In this document: one piece after another, positions 1-7,107 of the stretch
How positions within the stretch are numbered: position 1 is the first letter of the stretch
How the letters are laid out: every line of letters begins with the position of its first letter
Notes under the pieces: generated by a model
The model's input: the letters and a program-made list of their open reading frames with translations, nothing else
The model's database searches: none
What the model was told of the DNA's origin: nothing
Source of the DNA: Actinobacteria bacterium UBA4426
GTDB lineage: Bacteria; Actinomycetota; Actinomycetes; S36-B12
NCBI GenBank assembly: GCA_002390705.1
Contig: DGQA01000028.1
Location: forward strand, 1-22,846
Reading direction: 5' to 3'
DNA: 22,846 nt
Made by a program: the position numbers and the translations under genes

Positions 1-2
1 CC

Positions 3-433
3 GCCCCGTTCATCGATCATCAGTCCCCTGCAGAGGTCGCCGCGAACTACGGCGTCCACCGCTCCTGGGTCTATAAACTCAAAGCCCGCTACGAGGCCGA
101 GGGCGACGCCGCGTTCGTACCCAAGTCACGTCGACCGAAGACCTCACCGATGGCGACTCCGGGAGCAACAGTCGAGCTGATCCTTGACCTACGCCGCAAA
201 CTGGCCAAGTCTGGCTTGGATGCCGGCCCCGACACGCTCGCCTGGCGCCTTGCCCAGCATCACGACGTCACTGTTCGACCGCGACGATCAGCCGCCACCT
301 GTCCAAAGCAGGCCTCGTGATCGCGGAGCCAAAGAAGAAACCCAAATCCTCCTACATCCGTTTCGAAGCCAAGATGCCGAACGAAACCTGGCAATCAGAC
401 TTCACCCACTACAGGCTCGCCGACGGCACCGAT
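3..433 (+). pseudogene. IS481-family transposase, N-terminal fragment (frameshifted)
   Basis: Reading from base 3 gives a helix-turn-helix (VAANYGVHRSWVYKLKARYE) and then a linker (LILDLRRKLAKSGLDAGPDT) typical of IS481-family integrase-type transposases. The frame breaks near base 270. A one-base loss moves the continuation (TATISRHLSKAGLV, then SSYIRFEAKMPNETWQSDFT) into the next frame. That part reaches the start of the DDE domain (WQSDFTHYRLADGTD) and stops matching at about 433, where IS3 sequence begins; the frame then meets a stop at 470-472. The start codon lies left of the window. The gene cannot yield active transposase, because most of the catalytic domain is gone. Confidence 0.82.
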
Positions 434-506
434 TGGTCTGCTGTGGTGATTTCGGACGGTGGGCCCTCTTAAAATGAGGGTTCTACTGGAAAGTGAGATC
501 CGGAGA

Positions 507-800
507 ATGACTGCAGCACGTAAACGGTTCAGCCAGGAGTTTAAGGACGAGTTGTGTCAGGAGGTGATTGCTACTTCCAAGCCGATCAGGGAAGTAGCCG
601 AGGCCTATGGTGTGGGCACGGAGACGCTGCGGAAATGGTTGAACAAGTACCGCCACACTCATGGTGGCACCGAGACCGAGTTGACTGTTTCGGAGCGGGC
701 CCGGCTCAAGGAGTTGGAGCGCGAAGTCTGCGACCTTCGTGCTGAGGCCTTGTTCCTAAAAAAAGCAACGGCTTACTTCGCGAGGGAGCAGCGACAGTGA
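507..800 (+). CDS. IS3-family transposase OrfA (HTH protein)
   Basis: A 97-residue protein from ATG 507. I prefer this to an in-frame upstream start at 459 because family members begin near the KRFSQEFK segment and a purine-rich CGGAG lies just upstream. It has an N-terminal helix-turn-helix of the IS3/transposase-8 type (roughly residues 8-48, REVAEAYGVGTETLRKWL) that would bind the IS ends. A C-terminal leucine-rich helix (ARLKELEREVCDLRAEALFL) acts in the family as an oligomerising zipper. It ends in the usual KKATAYFAREQR tail. The stop at 798-800 overlaps the orfB GTG at 797. The reading frame is intact, but the host element is truncated, so any product would act only in trans or as a repressor. 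Confidence 0.88.
   Translation: MTAARKRFSQEFKDELCQEVIATSKPIREVAEAYGVGTETLRKWLNKYRHTHGGTETELTVSERARLKELEREVCDLRAEALFLKKATAYFAREQRQ
758..765 (+). other. Candidate -1 programmed frameshift site of the IS3 element
   Basis: Seven consecutive A residues (758-764) followed by G lie in the orfA zero frame as A AAA AAA, about 35 nt before the orfA stop. Slipping back one base enters the orfB frame, which has no stop between here and the orfB start. An OrfAB fusion could therefore be made, as is known for IS3-family elements. The position and frame are read from the sequence; the function is inferred from the family. Confidence 0.6.
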
Positions 801-1590
801 GCAAGTACGAGTACATCGACTCCTGCAAGAACGATCCCGCGCAGATCAACCCCGTGTTCAAGATGTGTACTTGGTTGACGGTGTCGACCTCTGGGTTTTA
901 TCACTGGTTGGCGAGGCCACAGTCGGCGACCGCGGCCCGCCGTGGGGCGTTAATGGCACGGGTGAGGCATTTCTTCGAGGCGTCGCACGGAACCTGCGGC
1001 TACCGCAGGATCCACGCGGATCTGGCCGGCGAGGACACCGAGTGCTCACCGGAGTTGGTGCGGCAGATCGTGCGCGAGGAACACTTGATCCCCTGCCAGC
1101 CGCGACCGTTTCGGGTCACCACCCAAGCCGATGCCGAGGCGGTAGCTCAGATGCCGGGTATCAAGTTCGTCCGTGACATTACCTACATCCACACCTGGGC
1201 CGGATTCATTTACTTGGCCACGGTAATTGATTGTTGTTCTAAGAAGGTAGTTGGCTGGTCAATCACTGATCACATGCGCGCCGAGCTCGTCAAGGACGCG
1301 TTGAAGAACGCTGCGCAACGACGGTGATCGAGCCTCGTGCGATCTTTCATTCCGACCGCGGCAGCGTTTACACGTCGGCCGACTACCGGCTCTTGGTTAA
1401 GGACCTGGGCATGCGTTCATCGATGGGCCGGACCGGCGTGTGTCGGGACAATGCGATGGCCGAATCGTTTTTCTCAGCATTGAAGAACGAACGCGTCTAC
1501 CGGACGGTTTACGCCACCAAGGCCCAAGCCAGACGAGATGTCATCGCCTACATCGAGGGCTTCTACAACTCCCGCCGACGCCAGTCAGCG
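797..1590 (+). pseudogene. IS3-family transposase OrfB (DDE integrase), frameshifted and truncated
   Basis: The first part (797-1327) holds the orfB N-terminal region (HGTCGYRRIHADL) and the first catalytic aspartate (FVRDITYIHTW). It then ends at a premature stop. The rest continues in another frame from about 1316, with the second aspartate (IFHSDRGSVYTS) and the catalytic glutamate (CRDNAMAESFFSALKNE). The frame change fits loss of one base between about 1310 and 1325. All three DDE residues remain, but on opposite sides of the break. The C-terminus is cut after FYNSRRRQSA, where family members continue into the terminal segment and stop. The open frame instead continues into IS481 codons and stops at 1752. 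No functional integrase is expected. Confidence 0.85.
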
Positions 1591-1752
1591 CACCACATCG
1601 GCATCGGCCGAACCCACGCCCGAACCCACGTCATCCTGCTCATCCAAGACCTCAACGTTCGCATCGTCAACGCGGTCACCGGCGAACTTTTACGAGGGCT
1701 GATCATCGATCCAGAACGGGACTACCGGCCCCGAAACACGCCCCGAAAATGA
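1591..1752 (+). pseudogene. IS481-family transposase, C-terminal fragment
   Basis: The 53 codons beginning HHIGIGRTHARTHVILLIQD and ending RDYRPRNTPRK match the C-terminal domain that follows the DDE core in actinobacterial IS481-type transposases (family pattern LHHIGIGR..., RDYQP near the end). It is in frame with the preceding IS3 orfB remnant, so the two are formally fused. About 180 residues expected between the N-terminal fragment and this piece are missing. This is a remnant of the same gene that starts at the left edge, not a gene of its own. Confidence 0.8.
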
Positions 1753-1789
1753 AGATCAGCCTAACCAATTTACAGGTTCGGCTGTCTCC

Positions 1790-1808
1790 GATCTCTTGAG
1801 AGATCACA
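1790..1808 (+). repeat. Probable right terminal repeat of the IS481-family element
   Basis: GATCTCT (1790-1796), two bases, then AGAGATC (1799-1805) followed by ACA form the dyad-plus-ACA end typical of actinobacterial IS481 elements, which end TGT...ACA. The partner end would be left of the window. It lies 5 nt from the 3' end of the tRNA gene. Confidence 0.55.
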
Positions 1809-1813
1809 CGTCG

Positions 1814-1887
1814 TAGCGGGGACAGGATTTGAACCTGTGACCTCTGGGTTATGAGCCCAGCGAGCTACCGAGCTGCTCCACCCCGCG
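1814..1887 (-). tRNA. tRNA-fMet (initiator, anticodon CAT)
   Basis: The minus strand folds into a full cloverleaf of 74 nt: acceptor CGCGGGG pairing with CCCCGC, D arm, anticodon stem TGGGC/GCCCA with CAT at 1851-1853, and T arm ACAGG-TTCAAAT-CCTGT. Position 1 (C) and position 72 (T) do not pair, which is the hallmark of bacterial initiator tRNA. The anticodon stem also carries the G-C pairs typical of initiators. The 3' CCA is not encoded (CGA follows). A promoter is visible 12 nt upstream. Directly downstream (1808 and lower) lies the IS481 end. Confidence 0.97.
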
Positions 1888-1899
1888 CTGCCTTTTTTA

Positions 1900-1928
1900 T
1901 CTATATTAACTATACGTCAGTGCTCCAA
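1900..1928 (-). promoter_or_regulatory. Promoter of tRNA-fMet
   Basis: On the minus strand a -35-like TTGGAG (1923-1928) and a -10 TATAGA (1900-1905) are separated by exactly 17 nt, with the -10 ending 12 nt before the mature tRNA 5' end. The surrounding DNA is AT-rich compared with the window. Confidence 0.7.
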
Positions 1929-1949
1929 ATCACTTGTTGGTGGGTAAGC

Positions 1950-2549
1950 CTAGTTGCGCACGGCGTACATCCATGCGAACTCTTGAACCCCACCGCTGGG
2001 AGTTACATGCTCCTGAGTGTGCGAGTCAATTATTGTGAAGTCCCCGGCAATCGCCGCGGTTAACTCATCAACGCTGTGCCGTGCAACTGGCAATCCAGAG
2101 CATGTTTGCGGGCCGTTCTCAGAGAAGGTTCCTAGGATCAAATAGCCGCTAGGCACAAGTGCCTCAGCAGCCATCAATAAATATCGCTCCTGATCTTCCT
2201 TATCTGTGAGGAAATGAAAAACCGCTCGATCGTGCCATAGGCCATACATTCTCGTGGGCGTCCAGTCACGAAGATCCGATTGAATCCACTGGACTTGGCG
2301 GCCTTCAGCCTTTCTTTGGCCCTGCTCTAATGCAAATTCGCTGACATCGACGACCGTAAGGTCGGTGAATTCCTCATCGATGAGTTGATGAACAAGCGGG
2401 GAAAGGCCGCCCCCGATATCTATCACCGGGGTTGCCTTGCCCACATTTACTGTTATGAATTCAACTTCAGGCGAACTCTCTTGAAACCAACTGAGCTTGG
2501 ATGCTGGATTGTTTTCATACCGGTCATTCCAATGATCCGCCAGACTCAT
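1950..2549 (-). CDS. Class I SAM-dependent methyltransferase
   Basis: A 199-residue protein with the SAM-binding motif I VIDIGGGLSPL (residues 42-52), an acidic residue ending strand 2 (TVVDVSE, D68) and the segment WHDRAVFHFLT (105-115). These place it in a family of small bacterial methyltransferases distantly like thiopurine methyltransferase. The substrate is unknown. It should be cytoplasmic and of usual length for the family. The start at 2549 lies 11 nt after the UPF0182 stop on the same strand, and I see no clear Shine-Dalgarno or separate promoter. It is therefore probably the last gene of the UPF0182 transcript. The start is supported by the family N-terminus HWNDRY near residue 6. 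The fold is certain; the role is not. Confidence 0.85.
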   Translation of the reverse strand: MSLADHWNDRYENNPASKLSWFQESSPEVEFITVNVGKATPVIDIGGGLSPLVHQLIDEEFTDLTVVDVSEFALEQGQRKAEGRQVQWIQSDLRDWTPTRMYGLWHDRAVFHFLTDKEDQERYLLMAAEALVPSGYLILGTFSENGPQTCSGLPVARHSVDELTAAIAGDFTIIDSHTQEHVTPSGGVQEFAWMYAVRN

Positions 2550-2560
2550 GCGATTTTCGA

Positions 2561-5545
2561 CTACGCGCTGGTTCCGTCTTCAACAACCACTTCAGGTTCT
2601 TCTGGTGGTTCAACTTCGGTTGGCTGAGGATTGAGGATCGCTTCAGCCGCGGCTATCCGAGCAATAGCCGCCATGAGCCGATCTTGAGCCTCACCATAAG
2701 CCGCGAAGTCTGCGTTCGCGAGCGCTGCCTCACCATCAGCGAAAGCACGCTCCGCGTCCTCGAGAGCCGCCGTCAACTGCTCGACTGGATCTGCCGGCGT
2801 TGGCACTGGCGTATCCGGATTATCAGGATCGGCGGTGTCGGGAAGAGCTGACCCACCACCCAGATCAATATTGGGAATCGTCTCAGGAATAGCATCCGGA
2901 TTTGTATTCAAAACCTTTGCGAGCGCAGCCGCTAAGTTGTCCTCTAGCGCAACGTTCGCGCCATACCCGGCAAGAACCTTGCGCAATAGTGGGTAACCGT
3001 CGGCAGCCGCCCGAATGTAGACCGGCTCTACATAGAGCAATCCGTCATTGAATGGCAGTGATAGCAAGTTGCCCAGTTCAACTTCGGAACCACCACGGCG
3101 CAAAAGCGAGAGTTGCGAACTCACTGTTGGGTCTGATTCGAAGTTGTTCTGGACCTGCTGAGGCCCAGGAATCGTCGTGTTACTCGGCAATTGAAGCACT
3201 TGGATTTTCCCGTAGTTCTGCCCTGGATCCGAGTTAACTGCCATAAACGCCGCCAAAGTTTGTCGCCGCTGCGGCGCGAACGTAGTTGTCAGCGAGAAAG
3301 CCGTATCGCTATCACCTGGCATTTGTAGAGTCAAATAGTAAGGCGGTTGGAACACTTGAGCTGGGGTAACCGTTGGATCAAATGGCACGATCCACACATC
3401 GGTACCGTTGTAGAAAGTAACCGCATCGGTCACGTGATAGCGGGACATGATGTTTCGTTGAACCTTGAATATATCTTGTGGGTACCTCACATGATCCAGA
3501 ATGTCGTCAGACATTTCACTTTTTGGCTCCACGACGTCAGGGAAAGCTTTCATCCAAGTTTGTAGCACCGGATCCGATTCATCCCATGCGTACAACTGGA
3601 CAGTTCCTTCATAGGCGTCGACAACGGCTTTGACCGAGTTGCGCATGTAGTTGACCTGATCACGTGGAAGTAATCCTGATTGCCCAGCCCGATTACTGAT
3701 TGCGTCACTCGTTGCATCAGAGAGTGATACTCGAGATGAATATGGATATTCATTAGACAGCGTGTAACCGTCCACAACCCACTGAATTCGGCCGTCGGCC
3801 ACCACGGGGTATGGATCTTGGTCCAAGGTCAACCACGGGGCCACCTTCTCAACGCGAGTGAGCGGCGTGCGGTCCCACATGATTTGAGATTCCTCATTGA
3901 CCAAATCTGAAAGCAAAATATTTGTGTCTTGGAATTTGGTTGCAAATAACAGTTTTCCAAAGAACGAACCCATAGGGACTCCGCCGTCACCACTATATGT
4001 ATTTGTGGCCTGACCCGTGGGGTTCGCATCATCGGGGTAGTCCAGTTCGACCGGCGGGGTTCCCTCGGGTGCGCCAACAATTGAAAACTGCGGGCTCAAC
4101 TCACCGAAATACACCCGGGGCTGGGTGACTTCAAGTTCGCCCACGGGCGGAATGTCATATGCAAAAAAGTCAGGGGTACCGTTATTTAAGCCGGTGTTGT
4201 CGTAAGCGCTCACGAAGCCGTAACCGTGCGTATACACGGCCCGATCATTGGTCCAGTTGCGCTGTCCATCCGGGATTCCCGCCAGGTTGATTTCTCTCAG
4301 AGCAACTACGGCACCTCGGCGACCTTCCGGCAGGTCGTAGCGATCGACATCAAGGGTGTTGTTAAAGGCGTAATAGCCACGGATTTGCTGAAGCTGGTTA
4401 TAAGTCGGCGAAACCACAGCGGGATCAAGCAAACGAATATTGCTCAACGTTCCCGCACTCGCGTTGAGGGTCTCTCTCGTCGGAGGCGACACTGAGCCCG
4501 CATAATCTTCGATTTCTGCGTCCGCGATTCCGTAGGCGTCCCGCGTAGCCTCAATGTTTCGCTGAATGTACGGTTCCTCTCGGACCAATTCACTTGGACT
4601 TACCTGGAATTGCTGCACAATCAGGGGGTAAATGCCGCCAATGACCACCGATGTGAAAACCAACAGGCCCAGGCCAATTGTTGGAATCATCCAGTGCCTG
4701 CGGAAAATATTGAAGATGAACAAAGCCGCCACTAAAACTGCTACGAAAATCAATATGTTTAATGCTGGCATCACCGCGAAGACGTCCGTGTATTTCAGTC
4801 CGGTGAAACCGCTCACGAGTTCTTCACTCTTGGTAACTAATCCAAAGCGGTCTAAGTAGTAAGCCACTGCTTTGAGTAGGAGGAAGACTGCCAACAATGC
4901 TGAGAGCTGCGCTTGCGCTGCCCGAGTTGCCCGCTCACCTTTGGGTTGAAGTCGCAATCCGCCATACAGGTACTGGACCGCTGTCACGATCATGAGAGAC
5001 AGAATGACAAGAGCGAAACCGTAGCCCAAAATAAAACGAAAGAACGGTAACTCGAATGTGTAAAAAGAAAGATCCCGACCGAATTGCGGATCAACCTGGC
5101 CAAAAAGGGTTGAATTCTGCCACAGCAAAAACGTGCCATATTCACCTGAGCCAGCAAGGCCCGCAAAGAACGAGAGAACGAAGACAATCGCCACTGCAAT
5201 CCACTTGCGGTAGGGCTCAATGGCAACCCGATAGCGCTCAAGACTTGCTTGTTCTGGTGTTGCTCCCACGTAAGAAGGCCGCGTACGAAATGCAATGAGC
5301 AGTGCCAGTGAAGACACCACGAACATGATTGCAAACATGATTCCAAACATGATGGCGCGAGTGACTAGAGAAATTGTGAAGACCTGGGTCTTCTCAACCG
5401 AGTCAAACCACATGAACTCGGTGTAGAACCCGGTAAAGATCACGAAGGCAACTACAACGCCAACCAAAATCAGTAAAGTGGGAAGCAATACTCCCCCGGG
5501 GCGCTTTCGTTCAAGGTCAGGACTCATCGAATTTACGGTGCTCAC
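2561..5545 (-). CDS. UPF0182 family large membrane protein
   Basis: A 994-residue protein typical in length for the actinobacterial UPF0182/COG1615 family (M. tuberculosis Rv3193c is the positional counterpart, from memory). Seven hydrophobic segments fall at roughly 19-40, 62-86, 114-131, 169-193, 212-231, 257-281 and 287-310. A long hydrophilic domain (about 315-890) follows, probably outside the membrane, with the family segment SPSELVREEPYIQRNIEATR at about 316-335. The C-terminal 100 residues are a proline/acid-rich linker and an alanine-rich helix, less typical of the core. Function is unknown. The GTG start at 5545 has TAGGTT-N6 directly upstream and no Shine-Dalgarno; an ATG six codons in (5527) is a possible alternative. 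It lies 34 nt after the PDZ/Lon-like protease gene. Confidence 0.93.
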   Translation of the reverse strand: MSTVNSMSPDLERKRPGGVLLPTLLILVGVVVAFVIFTGFYTEFMWFDSVEKTQVFTISLVTRAIMFGIMFAIMFVVSSLALLIAFRTRPSYVGATPEQASLERYRVAIEPYRKWIAVAIVFVLSFFAGLAGSGEYGTFLLWQNSTLFGQVDPQFGRDLSFYTFELPFFRFILGYGFALVILSLMIVTAVQYLYGGLRLQPKGERATRAAQAQLSALLAVFLLLKAVAYYLDRFGLVTKSEELVSGFTGLKYTDVFAVMPALNILIFVAVLVAALFIFNIFRRHWMIPTIGLGLLVFTSVVIGGIYPLIVQQFQVSPSELVREEPYIQRNIEATRDAYGIADAEIEDYAGSVSPPTRETLNASAGTLSNIRLLDPAVVSPTYNQLQQIRGYYAFNNTLDVDRYDLPEGRRGAVVALREINLAGIPDGQRNWTNDRAVYTHGYGFVSAYDNTGLNNGTPDFFAYDIPPVGELEVTQPRVYFGELSPQFSIVGAPEGTPPVELDYPDDANPTGQATNTYSGDGGVPMGSFFGKLLFATKFQDTNILLSDLVNEESQIMWDRTPLTRVEKVAPWLTLDQDPYPVVADGRIQWVVDGYTLSNEYPYSSRVSLSDATSDAISNRAGQSGLLPRDQVNYMRNSVKAVVDAYEGTVQLYAWDESDPVLQTWMKAFPDVVEPKSEMSDDILDHVRYPQDIFKVQRNIMSRYHVTDAVTFYNGTDVWIVPFDPTVTPAQVFQPPYYLTLQMPGDSDTAFSLTTTFAPQRRQTLAAFMAVNSDPGQNYGKIQVLQLPSNTTIPGPQQVQNNFESDPTVSSQLSLLRRGGSEVELGNLLSLPFNDGLLYVEPVYIRAAADGYPLLRKVLAGYGANVALEDNLAAALAKVLNTNPDAIPETIPNIDLGGGSALPDTADPDNPDTPVPTPADPVEQLTAALEDAERAFADGEAALANADFAAYGEAQDRLMAAIARIAAAEAILNPQPTEVEPPEEPEVVVEDGTSA

Positions 5546-5557
5546 CCCCTTAACCTA
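5546..5557 (-). promoter_or_regulatory. Candidate leaderless -10 element for UPF0182 gene
   Basis: TAGGTT (5552-5557 on the minus strand) lies exactly 6 nt before the GTG at 5545. This spacing would start transcription at the first base of the start codon. The -35 region is not convincing. The call rests on the same arrangement at other starts in the window. Confidence 0.5.
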
Positions 5558-5579
5558 CGTCACACCTAAAACAGTCGCA

Positions 5580-6683
5580 CTACGGCGTAGCGGGGCATGA
5601 AGTAACCGCGATTCCAGCCACCCAGTGACCCAACTCCTTCAGAGCATCTGCAAGCGAGGTCACCGGGGTGACCGTGAGTCCATCGGGAATATGCCCCTGG
5701 GCCTCCGCGCAGTGCTGCTCGGGCATGAGAAACAGCTTCGCCCCAGCAGAACTAGCGCCGCCGAGCTTCTGACGAATCCCGCCGATCGGCCCAACTTCAC
5801 CCTCGGGAGTGATGGTGCCTGTGCCAGCTACGTGGCCGCCACCGGTTAAGTCAGCAGGGGTGAGTTTGTCGACGATTCCAGTGGCAAACATCAGACCTGC
5901 ACTAGGGCCGCCCACGTCGCTGAGCGTGAAATTGATATCGAATTCTGCCGAATATAGTTTGCCTACAGAAATCCCGAGATAAGGCTTATCCGGTGCGTCT
6001 GGGTTCTCGCCAGAGACCACGGTCACCGTTTTATCTTCGGACATTCTGCGAATCTCGATCGTAAATTCGGTTCCCACCCGCGAGCCTTGCACCGCTTCAA
6101 CAACATCGCTCGGGGAAGCCACTTCAACGGCGTCTATTGACAGAATTTCGTCTCTGGGAAGGAATACTTCGTCAGCTGGTGCACCCACGATCACCGCGGT
6201 TGCTACGACTCTCGTCTGGACCGGTAAGTCTAGGTAGTTGAGTGCCGCTGCGACCGAGTTTGATTCTGAAGTGCTGAACAGCGCCGCATTTCTTGCTTTA
6301 ACATCTTCTCCGCTCACGTCATCGGGATACACCAGCTCACGTGGAACTAAAGCATCAGAGGCATCAAACCAAGAGCCAACGGCGTCCACGAACGTCAGGC
6401 CGCCCCTGGGCCCTCCAGATTCCCGAACCGTGGTCATGTCTAAATCTCCACTGGTCGGGAAGGTTTCGGTGCCGGAGATTTGAATGACTGGACTACCGTC
6501 GACTTCGCCAATCACATTGAAGGTTGGACCAGGAGCAAGTTTAATAAACGGGACGGGCAACAAGAAAGCGATTCCTAAAATACTCAATGTCACAGCCACG
6601 CTCACAAGGAGAGTAATGGTGCGACTTCCCCATTTTTCCCGTGAAACGACAGACTCTTTACCGATCGGCAATGATTCCTTCAC
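5580..6683 (-). CDS. PDZ domain / Lon-like serine protease, membrane-anchored (YlbL family)
   Basis: A 367-residue protein of the YlbL/SdrC-like family common in Gram-positive bacteria. An N-terminal transmembrane anchor (about 23-45) is followed by an extracytoplasmic part. A PDZ-like domain lies around 165-225 (ILSIDAVEVASPSDVVEAV). The C-terminal Lon protease domain has the catalytic serine in GGPSAGLMF (S261) and the lysine in GIRQKLGGA (K306), so both catalytic residues are present. It should act outside the membrane on unknown substrates. The GTG at 6683 has TACCAT-N6 upstream, suggesting its own leaderless promoter although a small gene ends 35 nt upstream. It sits before UPF0182, the same pairing as Rv3194c-Rv3193c. 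Confidence 0.93.
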   Translation of the reverse strand: MKESLPIGKESVVSREKWGSRTITLLVSVAVTLSILGIAFLLPVPFIKLAPGPTFNVIGEVDGSPVIQISGTETFPTSGDLDMTTVRESGGPRGGLTFVDAVGSWFDASDALVPRELVYPDDVSGEDVKARNAALFSTSESNSVAAALNYLDLPVQTRVVATAVIVGAPADEVFLPRDEILSIDAVEVASPSDVVEAVQGSRVGTEFTIEIRRMSEDKTVTVVSGENPDAPDKPYLGISVGKLYSAEFDINFTLSDVGGPSAGLMFATGIVDKLTPADLTGGGHVAGTGTITPEGEVGPIGGIRQKLGGASSAGAKLFLMPEQHCAEAQGHIPDGLTVTPVTSLADALKELGHWVAGIAVTSCPATP

Positions 6684-6695
6684 TGGACTATGGTA
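6684..6695 (-). promoter_or_regulatory. Candidate leaderless -10 element for the PDZ/Lon-like protease gene
   Basis: TACCAT (6690-6695, minus strand) lies 6 nt before the GTG at 6683, with no Shine-Dalgarno in the spacer. It falls between the upstream small gene and the protease gene. Confidence 0.45.
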
Positions 6696-6718
6696 CTGGG
6701 GGTGGTTATCGGGGTCAG

Positions 6719-6901
6719 TTATCGCCGCGGCGAGCGAGGGCCACGCTGTCCATGTGGCTTGTTCATTGCTTCTCGCATGGATGCATGTTGGCCCAAATCA
6801 TGGTCTTCTGTCTCTCTACGGTAGTAATTGACGAGCGCACTCACAGCAACGCCAAGAAGCACCGCTGCTAAAGGGATTAGCCACCAAAGCAATGTGCTCA
6901 C
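6719..6901 (-). CDS. Small single-pass membrane protein, unknown function
   Basis: A 60-residue protein with one strong hydrophobic helix (about residues 4-27, LLWWLIPLAAVLLGVAVSAL) followed by NYYRRE and a charged, basic C-terminus. The pattern suggests an N-out, C-in small membrane protein. I do not recognise the family. Its place just ahead of the PDZ/Lon-like protease, on the same strand with 35 nt between, suggests a linked expression unit. The GTG start has no leaderless hexamer; a GAAAGGG about 12 nt upstream could serve as a weak ribosome site. Support is the protein character, strand and position, so it could still be a chance ORF. Confidence 0.55.
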   Translation of the reverse strand: MSTLLWWLIPLAAVLLGVAVSALVNYYRRETEDHDLGQHASMREAMNKPHGQRGPRSPRR

Positions 6902-7026
6902 GCTCTTTGCTCACCCTTTCGTTCCCACTGTCAACTGCGCCTAAATTTTCAGCGCACACATCACTCTACCGGAGTTCGCCCTAGGCTCAGAGCGGCCGCC
7001 CAACACTCGATTGTGATAAGTCACGC

Positions 7027-7055
7027 AATTAACAAGTTGGGGATAACTTGTCCAA
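7027..7055 (-). promoter_or_regulatory. Candidate promoter with a palindromic operator between -35 and -10
   Basis: On the minus strand, TTGGAC (7050-7055) and TTAATT (7027-7032) lie 17 nt apart and point toward the small membrane protein and protease genes. The spacer is almost filled by a perfect dyad, ACAAGTT-N6-AACTTGT (7032-7051), the size and symmetry of a dimeric repressor site. The 6902-7107 gap otherwise holds no gene that I can see. Confidence 0.45.
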
Positions 7056-7107
7056 TTCCGGCACGCCATAATCGTAAAACTGTGTACAGCCTGTGCATAA
7101 GCCAACT

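Larger units (their letters stand above)
434..1590 (+). mobile_element. IS3-family insertion sequence, right end deleted
   Basis: Contains an orfA/orfB pair in the classic IS3 arrangement: a small HTH protein, then an overlapping DDE integrase in the -1 frame. The left end probably starts near 434 with TG, directly after the IS481 DGTD codons, and runs through non-coding DNA to the orfA start. The normal right end is absent. The orfB tail (FYNSRRRQSA) is followed without a gap by IS481 sequence (HHIGIGRTHA), so no right inverted repeat can be found. The element should be immobile on its own. Confidence 0.75.
1..1808. mobile_element. Nested, decayed IS region: IS3-family element inside an IS481-family element
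   Basis: IS481-type transposase coding lies on both flanks (about 3-433 and 1591-1752) and IS3-type coding lies between (about 434-1590). The outer element has its right end at about 1790-1808; its left end is outside the window. The middle of the IS481 gene (most of the DDE catalytic domain) and the right end of the IS3 element are both missing. An insertion was therefore followed by a deletion joining the two elements. Two single-base frameshifts, near 270 and near 1316, add to the decay. Boundaries are inferred from protein-family similarity recalled from memory, not from an alignment. Confidence 0.8.

Noticed and set aside
1893..1898. T-run after the IS region read as a plus-strand terminator
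   Set aside because: No preceding stem other than the tRNA itself; on the minus strand it is the A-rich stretch between the tRNA promoter and the tRNA.
6484..6831. Plus-strand open frame across the PDZ/Lon-like protease start
   Set aside because: Antisense shadow without recognisable domains; it overlaps two minus-strand genes and their promoter.
7092..7100. DnaA-box match (TGTGCATAA) in the 6902-7107 gap
   Set aside because: A single consensus box, with one near match at about 7040, is expected by chance; no DnaA-box cluster, AT-rich unwinding region or dnaA/dnaN neighbours.
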